From an uncultured Eubacteriales bacterium (lineage in GTDB: Bacteria; Bacillota_A; Clostridia; Oscillospirales; Oscillospiraceae), in contig CASTQR010000133.1 of assembly GCA_949451265.1 (NCBI GenBank), forward strand, positions 1 through 5,068: a stretch of 5,068 nt of DNA, given 5' to 3'. Position 1 is the first letter of the stretch. Every line of letters starts with the position of its first letter. The position numbers were made by a program, and so were the translations under genes. Under the pieces are notes generated by a model. That model did not search any database, was not told the origin of the DNA, and was given only the letters and a program-made list of their open reading frames with translations. Positions 1 through 4,576 of the stretch are shown here, piece by piece.

Positions 1-941
1 GGCATATTCTTGGCGTAGTTCATCAGCTCGCTGCAGAAGTTGGCCCGCATGAAGGAGCGCTTCAGGAACTCCTCGGAGCCGGGATCCAGCTCGTTCTCCG
101 CGTTGCTGGCGCTCAGCAGGTAGATCCACTGCTTCAGCTGCCCCAGGCCCAAGGTCATGATGGCCTGGGTGATGGTGGTGGCCCGGTGCCGCAGGGCGAA
201 GTAGGCGGAGTTCACCATCTTCAGCAGGCCGTAGGACAGGCTGGCGTCGGCGGCGATCATGGTTTCGATCTCCTCCACGTTGGGCTCGTCCTTGGTCACC
301 GCCACCATGAGCCGGAAGAAATTGCTCTGGATGTAGGAGCTGCTGTGGGCCTGGGTGGTCATCTTGGCCGCCACGTAGGGGCCCTCCAGCCCGTCCGCCC
401 CCAGGGCCACCGCCCGCTGGTACAGCTTCTCGTCGTCGATGTGGGTGACGATGCACTTGATGTTCATGCTGTGGGCGATCTCCACCGTGTTGCGGATGGT
501 GATCTCGCTGGCGTGCTGGGCGTTGATCTTGATGAAGTGGATATCGTCCAGCAGGGACAGGTAGCGGGGGGTGAACTGGAACTCGTTCACCGCGATCCGG
601 TAGCCCTCCCGGGCGAACTGCTGCACCAGGTGCATGGACAGCGGGTGGATGATCACCGCGTCGTCAATCTGGATCACCAGGTCGCTCTTGTCAAACAGCC
701 GGGGGGTCTTTTTCATCAGCAGCATGGTGGTGAAGGTCATGAAGTTCAGCGTGCCCCTCAGCACCTTGGGGCTGTTCTGGGTGAGGAAACTGTAAATGGT
801 ATTGGCCGCGGCAAATTCTGCGCTTGAGGTAGAGCTGTCGCTGCTGAATGCCTGGTTTGCGCCGTGGTAGAGGATCTCGTTCCCAATGGTATTCCCAGCG
901 GCATCCTTAATGGGCTGCCGCACGATGTATTTGCCGCTCAT
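1..941 (-). CDS. EAL-like/HDOD domain signalling protein (YuxH-type), 3' end cut by window edge
   Basis: Regulatory protein with a cyclic-di-GMP phosphodiesterase-like N-terminal half and an HDOD domain. Only the first 313 codons are present; the C-terminus lies beyond the left edge. The ATG at 941 follows a GGAGG site with 10-base spacing. Residues 5-27 (YIVRQPIKD...GNEILYHG) match the usual opening of YuxH/CdgJ-type EAL-HDOD proteins (R-QPI...YELLYR). Residues 113-140 (GYRIAVNEF...FIKIN) occupy the place of the EAL DDFG and KID motifs, but DDF is NEF and KID is KIN; 'VIQID' (89-93) stands where a catalytic Glu is expected. I infer that the EAL domain does not hydrolyse c-di-GMP. HDOD begins near residue 205; 'LLKMVNSAYF' and 'AIMTLGLGQLKQWIYLL' are typical. 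A related EAL-HDOD protein, Vibrio CdgJ, affects motility. It is the last visible gene of the operon, 21 bases after cheV. The fold assignment is fairly sure; the function is not known. Confidence 0.82.
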   Translation of the reverse strand, partial: MSGKYIVRQPIKDAAGNTIGNEILYHGANQAFSSDSSTSSAEFAAANTIYSFLTQNSPKVLRGTLNFMTFTTMLLMKKTPRLFDKSDLVIQIDDAVIIHPLSMHLVQQFAREGYRIAVNEFQFTPRYLSLLDDIHFIKINAQHASEITIRNTVEIAHSMNIKCIVTHIDDEKLYQRAVALGADGLEGPYVAAKMTTQAHSSSYIQSNFFRLMVAVTKDEPNVEEIETMIAADASLSYGLLKMVNSAYFALRHRATTITQAIMTLGLGQLKQWIYLLSASNAENELDPGSEEFLKRSFMRANFCSELMNYAKNM

Positions 942-951
942 AGCGTTACTG

Positions 952-956
952 CCTCC
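952..956 (-). promoter_or_regulatory. Ribosome binding site for the EAL-like/HDOD gene
   Basis: GGAGG, within TAGGAGGCAG on the minus strand, lies 10 bases before the ATG at 941 and just after the cheV stop. It fixes the start of this gene and shows that it is translated independently of cheV, even though the gap is only 21 bases. Confidence 0.8.
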
Positions 957-962
957 TACTAA

Positions 963-1898
963 TTATGCTTTGGCATGCTGACGGTCGAACCGCTCCAGCA
1001 GGTGATCCATCACGTCCACCAGGTGGCCGATCTCCGGCTTGGTGAGCTGTTCGTCCGCCCCCAGCTCCCGGCCCTTCTGGCGCATCTCCTCACTGATCAG
1101 GGAGGAGAAGATCACCAGCGGGACCTGCTTGAACCGGGCGTGGTCCTTCACCAGCTTGGTGAGCCGGTGCCCGTCCATCTGGGGCATCTCGATATCGGTG
1201 ATGATCAGGGCCACGTCCTTCTCCAGGTCGCCGTCGGTGGGCAGGGCCGCCAGCGCCTCCCACAGCTCCAGGCCGTTGGGGAACATATGCAGGTTGATGT
1301 AGTTGGCCTTCCGCAGGGAGTCCGCGATCATCTTGCTCAGCAGCACCGAGTCCTCCGCCACCCAGATGGGCCGGTCGTTCCTGTCCCGGGGGCCCAGGCG
1401 CTCCACCTCGGAGATCTGGATGGAGGTCTCCGGGGCGATCTCCGCCACGATCCGCTCGAAGTCCAGGATGGTGACCAGCTCGCCGTCGCACTGGGCGATG
1501 CCGGTGGCCACGCTCTCCGCGCCGCCGGACACCGTCTTGTCCGGCTTCTGGATATCCGTCCAGGAAATGCGGCTGATCCGGTCCACGGTGTGCACCCGGA
1601 AGGCAATGCACATCTTGTTGAAGTTGGTGATGATGAAGATATCCTTCTCATTCTTCGGGCTCTCCGCCCCCAGGTAGGCGGGCAGATCCACCACGGTGAT
1701 CACCTTGTCCCGGGGCTTGAAGATGCCCTCCACCGCCGGGTGGGCGTGGGGCATATGCTTCACCGGGGCGGAGATCATGATCTCCAGCACCTTGGCTACG
1801 TTGATGCCGAACAGGTTGCCGCCGATGGTGAACTTCATCACTTCGATCTCGTTGGTCCCGGACTCCAGCAGGATCCCCCGCTTCTGGTCTTCCCTCAT
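963..1898 (-). CDS. cheV: Chemotaxis coupling protein CheV (CheW domain plus receiver)
   Basis: CheV links chemoreceptors to the kinase CheA and takes a phosphoryl group on its receiver domain to help adaptation; it is cytoplasmic, at receptor arrays. The protein is 311 residues, close to Bacillus CheV. The N-terminal 'ILLESGTNEIEVMKF' and the CheW-like domain (about 15-155, with 'FGINVAKVLEIM' and 'PHAHPAVEGIFKPRDKVITVVDL') are characteristic. The receiver (about 177-308) has the acidic pair E182-D183, the phosphoacceptor D235 in 'IITDIEMPQMDG', S265 or S266 in 'VIFSSLI', and K287 in 'LTKPE', so it looks fully active. From memory, the Bacillus subtilis CheV phosphorylation site is also Asp235, which supports the start. 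I chose the ATG at 1898 because an AAGGGAG site sits 9 bases upstream; an in-frame TTG at 1904 is only 3 bases from that site. The gene follows cheD after 34 bases that hold a tiny ORF. Confidence 0.95.
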   Translation of the reverse strand: MREDQKRGILLESGTNEIEVMKFTIGGNLFGINVAKVLEIMISAPVKHMPHAHPAVEGIFKPRDKVITVVDLPAYLGAESPKNEKDIFIITNFNKMCIAFRVHTVDRISRISWTDIQKPDKTVSGGAESVATGIAQCDGELVTILDFERIVAEIAPETSIQISEVERLGPRDRNDRPIWVAEDSVLLSKMIADSLRKANYINLHMFPNGLELWEALAALPTDGDLEKDVALIITDIEMPQMDGHRLTKLVKDHARFKQVPLVIFSSLISEEMRQKGRELGADEQLTKPEIGHLVDVMDHLLERFDRQHAKA

Positions 1899-1936
1899 TT
1901 CCAAGCACTCCCTTTCATCTTGCGCATGGTGGTCAT
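1895..1936 (-). CDS. Possible 13-codon mini-ORF bridging cheD and cheV
   Basis: The minus strand between cheD and cheV reads as an open frame MTTMRKMKGSAWK followed by TGA. Its ATG (1936-1934) overlaps the cheD stop as ATGA, and its TGA (1897-1895) overlaps the cheV ATG, again as ATGA. An AGGAG site inside the cheD 3' end lies 8 bases before its ATG. It is too short for a known domain and carries five basic residues. It could be a translational coupling device that brings ribosomes to the cheV start, or a chance frame. The geometry is directly visible; translation and function are inference. Confidence 0.35.
   Translation of the reverse strand: MTTMRKMKGSAWK
1908..1914 (-). promoter_or_regulatory. 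Ribosome binding site for cheV
   Basis: AAGGGAG on the minus strand, 9 bases before the ATG at 1898. It decides between that ATG and the upstream in-frame TTG at 1904, which would leave only 3 bases of spacing. The site lies inside the 13-codon mini-ORF, so ribosomes translating the mini-ORF would cross it. Confidence 0.65.
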
Positions 1937-2412
1937 ATGATCAGCTCCTGCCGCCCATAGCTGCGCACGCAGCCCAGGCCGCTGTTCACGTCAAAAAGCA
2001 GGGTGCGGGCCACCGTGCCGCCCACGTCCTCCTTCAGAAGGCGGATGCCCTCCTTCTTCAGGTTCATGTGGACGCTCTCGATGTTGCGCTGGCCGATGTT
2101 CCCCAGGGAGCTGCTGCCCACTTCGAACATCTTGGCCCCGCCCGCGATCTTCGCTGTAATCCGGTTCCGGCTGGCCCCCTTGCTCTCCATGAGCCGCAGG
2201 GTCTCCCGGATGCCCGTGTCCGCGTATTTCATCGGTGTTTTCCGTCCCGCCTCCATATTCACCGGAAGCATGATATGAACCAACGCCCCCAGCTTCAGCA
2301 CCGGGTCGTGCAGACAGATGCCGATGCAGGACCCCAGCGCGTAGGTGACCAGCATACCCTCCCCTTTGGCCATCTTCATGTCCGCAATACCGATGATCAG
2401 CTTGTCACTCAT
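1933..2412 (-). CDS. cheD: Chemoreceptor glutamine deamidase CheD
   Basis: CheD deamidates specific glutamines on methyl-accepting chemotaxis receptors and binds CheC, whose phosphatase activity it stimulates. The protein is 159 residues, a usual length. The catalytic triad of the family is visible: Thr23 in 'LVTYALGSC', Cys29 in 'LGSCIGICLHD', and His46 in 'ALVHIMLP' (equivalent to Thr21, Cys27 and His44 of the Thermotoga protein, from memory). Other family blocks are 'KYADTGIRETLRLM' (62-75), 'AKIAGGAKMF' (87-96), 'IGQRNIESV' (105-113) and 'KEDVGGTVARTLLFDVNSG' (126-144). The start overlaps the end of cheC by 8 bases (ATGAGTGA). The nearest purine-rich site, GAGG, is about 16 bases upstream, so translation is probably coupled to cheC. 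The enzyme looks intact. Confidence 0.96.
   Translation of the reverse strand: MSDKLIIGIADMKMAKGEGMLVTYALGSCIGICLHDPVLKLGALVHIMLPVNMEAGRKTPMKYADTGIRETLRLMESKGASRNRITAKIAGGAKMFEVGSSSLGNIGQRNIESVHMNLKKEGIRLLKEDVGGTVARTLLFDVNSGLGCVRSYGRQELII
1945..1949 (-). promoter_or_regulatory. Possible ribosome binding site for the cheD-cheV mini-ORF
   Basis: AGGAG within the last codons of cheD on the minus strand, 8 bases before the ATG at 1936. Position and match are good for a Gram-positive start, but the sequence also encodes the conserved-looking cheD C-terminus (Gln-Glu-Leu), so it may be accidental. Confidence 0.35.
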
Positions 2413-3031
2413 CGCTTACGCCCAGCTTCCTCAATAGTGCATTCAGCGACCGCAGGTCGGGCGACATCAGCAGGCGGCAGGGAACCTGCTTATTGTCGCA
2501 CACAAAATTCCCGCCTATGGTCATAATGTAGTCGGACTGTCCGCCGTACTCCGCCATGGGCACGGCCAGGATCGCCCCCTGCATGTCCACCGTGAAGGCG
2601 GGCACCGTCAGGGTCACGTCCACCCCGGCCAGTCCGCTCAGCGCGTTGATGAAGGTGGAGATCATGATATTGCCCACCTCCACCAGGGCGGAGCTCTCCA
2701 GGTCGGTCAGCTCGCTGTATTCCGTGATGGTCTTGGTCAGCATACTGTCCAGCACCAGGTTCACAAAGTCGATCTGCTGGCAGGACAGCATGATGCCGTT
2801 GATCTGCCCGCCCATCTTCACCAGCACCCCGGCGGTGATCTCCTCCGGGCCGCCGATCCACTCGATGGCCTCATTATAGCCCATGATCCGCACCTCAGGC
2901 AGCGTGATGCGCACCTCCCGCCCCAGCATTTGGGACAGGGCGGTGGCGGCGTTGCCGGTGCCCATGCTGCCGATCTCCCGCAGGGTGTCCAGCTCCAGGG
3001 AGGTCAGCTCGTCATAATTTTTAATTCCCAT
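2405..3031 (-). CDS. cheC: CheY-P phosphatase CheC (CheC/CheX/FliY family), first active site altered
   Basis: CheC removes phosphate from CheY-P and pairs with CheD in receptor adaptation. The 208-residue length matches Bacillus-type CheC. The protein has the pseudo-twofold layout with two copies of the D/S-x3-E-x2-N phosphatase motif. Copy 2 is intact: S114, E118, N121 in 'SALVEVGNIM'. Copy 1 reads D15, E19, then S22 in 'DTLREIGSMGTGNAATALS', where Asn is expected; the codon is AGC at 2968-2966. The flanking 'GTGNAATALSQML' is otherwise typical. No surface-binding CheC-like FliM/FliY C-terminal domain follows, so this is CheC and not FliY. An AGGAGG site precedes the ATG by 11 bases. The gene starts 18 bases after the FlgG-like gene and overlaps cheD by 8 bases, which fits joint production of the CheC-CheD pair. 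Confidence 0.94.
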   Translation of the reverse strand: MGIKNYDELTSLELDTLREIGSMGTGNAATALSQMLGREVRITLPEVRIMGYNEAIEWIGGPEEITAGVLVKMGGQINGIMLSCQQIDFVNLVLDSMLTKTITEYSELTDLESSALVEVGNIMISTFINALSGLAGVDVTLTVPAFTVDMQGAILAVPMAEYGGQSDYIMTIGGNFVCDNKQVPCRLLMSPDLRSLNALLRKLGVSDE

Positions 3032-3042
3032 TCCCTGTTATC

Positions 3043-3048
3043 CCTCCT
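3043..3048 (-). promoter_or_regulatory. Ribosome binding site for cheC
   Basis: A full AGGAGG on the minus strand, directly after the stop of the FlgG-like gene and 11 bases before the cheC ATG at 3031. It is the strongest such site in the window and may set high translation of the cheC-cheD pair. Confidence 0.8.
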
Positions 3049-3049
3049 G

Positions 3050-3805
3050 TCAGTTGCGCAGGCCGTTGATGGTGGCCTCAATCTCATCCGAGGTGATCAC
3101 CATTTTCAGCGCCGCGCCGTAGGCCCGCTGTGACTCGATCACCTTGGTTATCTCGTCGGCCAGGTCCACGTTGGAACGCTCCACATAGCCCTGTACCAGC
3201 TTCCCGGTCCCATACCACAGGTTGCCGTTCTTGTCGATGGGGACGAAGCCGGTCTCGCCCAGGCGGGTCTCGCCGTCGTAGTTGGCGAAGTCGAAGATGC
3301 CGATGGGCAGCTCCTCCTCGTCGTCGTCTATCTGAATCAGCCCCCCGTCCCGGCTGAGGATGAAACGGCCCGTGCCGTCCCCCAGGCAGTACACCGTCTC
3401 CATAACGGGCTCGCCGTTTTCGTCCACCTCGCCGGTGGGCCGCTCCAGCATGGACTTGGTGAACGCGCCGTTCCGGGTGAAGGTCACCTCCCCGGTAGTC
3501 AGGTCCACCACCCCGAAGAAGCCCTCCCCCTCGATGTAGTAGTCCAGCTTGCGGCCGGTGTCCGCCGGACCGCCCTGGGAGTAGTCGGTGGAGGTCATCA
3601 GCATCCGGGTGCCCACGCCCATGGGCAGCTCCGTGTCCGCGCCCCCCTGGGTCCCCCGGTGGTTCTGGTAGAGCAGGGCGGAGAAATAGGAGCGGTTGGC
3701 CTTGAAGCCGTAGGTGTTCACGTTGGCGATGTTGTCCCCGTGGACGTTCAGGTGGTAGAGCTGGTGCTGGGCGCCCACCGCGCCGATATAGAAGGATTGG
3801 TTCAT
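3050..3805 (-). CDS. flgG: Flagellar basal-body rod protein, FlgG/FlhP-like
   Basis: Axial protein of the flagellar distal rod, exported through the flagellar type III system and so without a cleavable signal peptide. The protein has 251 residues, slightly short for FlgG. The N-terminal rod motif 'NIANVNTYGFK' (25-35) is clear. 'GADTELPMGVGTRM' (55-68) and 'SQGGPADTGRKLDYYIEGEGFFGV' (76-99) follow the FlgG pattern, with 'FTRNGAF' at 109-115. The C-terminal Flg_bbr_C block 'ERSNVDLADEITKVIESQRAY' (209-229) ends in 'INGLRN', as in FlgG 'NNLR'. Odd points are an acidic run DDDEEE (160-165), a single Cys140, and Tyr-Tyr where 'DLAI' is usual before GEGFF. The ATG at 3805 follows AAGGGGG with 9-base spacing. 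It lies 14 bases after its FlgF-like paralogue and may equally be called flhP; FlgG and FlgF assignments within this family are hard to separate by eye. Confidence 0.82.
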   Translation of the reverse strand: MNQSFYIGAVGAQHQLYHLNVHGDNIANVNTYGFKANRSYFSALLYQNHRGTQGGADTELPMGVGTRMLMTSTDYSQGGPADTGRKLDYYIEGEGFFGVVDLTTGEVTFTRNGAFTKSMLERPTGEVDENGEPVMETVYCLGDGTGRFILSRDGGLIQIDDDEEELPIGIFDFANYDGETRLGETGFVPIDKNGNLWYGTGKLVQGYVERSNVDLADEITKVIESQRAYGAALKMVITSDEIEATINGLRN

Positions 3806-3814
3806 CTCCTGTTA

Positions 3815-3821
3815 CCCCCTT
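3815..3821 (-). promoter_or_regulatory. Ribosome binding site for the FlgG-like gene
   Basis: AAGGGGG on the minus strand overlaps the TAA stop of the FlgF-like gene and lies 9 bases before the ATG at 3805. A second AGGAG abuts the ATG directly and is too close to act. Confidence 0.6.
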
Positions 3822-4572
3822 ACATCCGTCCGATGTCGCTGGCCGCGTGGCCCATGACCTCGTCGTACATCTTGGTCACCGAGGCGCAGCTCTGGAGGGC
3901 CCGCTGGCAGGTGATCATGTCGGTCATCTCCTTGATCAGCTCCACGTTGGACCGCTCCACGTTCTTCCACAGCAGGCTCGGGTTTTCCGCCGCCTGGGCC
4001 CCTTCTCCGGCGAAAAAGCCCTCCCCCAGGTGCTCCAGCGCCCCGTTGTCCGGGAAGGTGTACACCCCCACCTGGCCCATATAGTTGCCGCCGTTGTTGG
4101 TGGTGATGACGCCCTGTTCGTCCGACGTGATCTTGTCCGTCTCCAGCAGGATGGGCTGGCCGTTCACGTCCAGCACCCGGCCCGCCCCGGGAAAGCACAG
4201 GTAGCCGTCGTCGTCCAGGGAGAAGCTGCCCGCCCGGGTGTAGATGATCCCCCCGTCCTCCTGCTGGATGGCAAAGAACCCGTCCCCCATGATGGCGAAG
4301 TCCAGGGGGATGTTGGTGGGCTCCGGGATGCCCTGGTTGTAGTTCACGTAGATCTCGCTGTTGGCCCGGATGTAGCTCTGCCGTCCGATCTCGGTGTAGA
4401 TCTTCTCCTGGTTGCCCACCCTGGCGTACATCACGTCGTCAAAGGTGGTGGCGGTGTACCGGCTGCCCTTGAAGCCCGCGGTGGACACGTTCACCAGGTT
4501 GTTGCCCACCACGTTCAGGTGCTGCTGCTGGGTCACCATGCCGGAGGTCAGGTTATAGAAGCCTTTGAACAT
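3820..4572 (-). CDS. flgF: Flagellar basal-body rod protein, FlgF/FlhO-like
   Basis: Proximal-rod type axial protein of the flagellum, exported by the flagellar type III apparatus. It has 250 residues and no signal peptide. The N-terminal block 'MFKGFYNLTSGMVTQQQHLN' (1-20) followed by 'GNNLVNVSTAGFK' (23-35) resembles Bacillus FlhO. The middle has 'QGIPEPTNIPLDFAIMGDGFFAIQ' (80-103) and 'YTRAGSFSLDDDGYL' (111-125). The C-terminal Flg_bbr_C block is 'ERSNVELIKEMTDMITCQRAL' (206-226), and the protein ends 'AASDIGRM', like FlhO 'AVNEIGR'. Unusual for an axial protein are three cysteines, C126, C222 and C229; C222 replaces the common Ala before QRA, and Leu replaces the common Tyr after it. The gene begins 4 bases after the sigma factor stop, with AAGAAGG inside the sigma gene as a likely ribosome binding site, so the two are probably coupled. 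Confidence 0.82.
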   Translation of the reverse strand: MFKGFYNLTSGMVTQQQHLNVVGNNLVNVSTAGFKGSRYTATTFDDVMYARVGNQEKIYTEIGRQSYIRANSEIYVNYNQGIPEPTNIPLDFAIMGDGFFAIQQEDGGIIYTRAGSFSLDDDGYLCFPGAGRVLDVNGQPILLETDKITSDEQGVITTNNGGNYMGQVGVYTFPDNGALEHLGEGFFAGEGAQAAENPSLLWKNVERSNVELIKEMTDMITCQRALQSCASVTKMYDEVMGHAASDIGRM

Positions 4573-4576
4573 TCTC

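Noticed and set aside
186..827. A 213-codon open frame on the plus strand
   Set aside because: It is antisense to the EAL-like/HDOD gene, which has a ribosome binding site and recognisable motifs on the minus strand; the plus frame has the same shadow composition.
942..962. Promoter or terminator between cheV and the EAL-like gene
   Set aside because: The gap is 21 bases and is filled by the ribosome binding site; no inverted repeat with a T-run and no sigma-28 type boxes are visible there.
1090..1611. A 173-codon minus-strand frame inside cheV
   Set aside because: It is an out-of-frame reading of cheV rich in Gly, Pro, Arg and Ala; the in-frame product has intact CheW and receiver motifs.
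1899..1904. TTG at 1904 as the cheV start
   Set aside because: The AAGGGAG site is only 3 bases from it but 9 from the ATG at 1898, and the ATG start numbers the phosphoacceptor as Asp235, as in Bacillus CheV.
975..1940. A 321-codon open frame on the plus strand
   Set aside because: It lies exactly opposite cheV, is rich in His, Leu, Val, Gly and Asp as expected from the complement of GC-rich codons, and shows no domain. The minus-strand cheV has unmistakable motifs.
1696..2526. A 276-codon plus-strand frame crossing the cheC-cheD-cheV junctions
   Set aside because: It spans parts of three well-supported minus-strand genes and changes composition at each junction, as a shadow frame would.
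3311..3328. CTC/GTC trinucleotide run as a functional repeat
   Set aside because: It encodes the DDDEEE acidic run in the FlgG-like protein with only three copies of each triplet; too short to call a repeat element.
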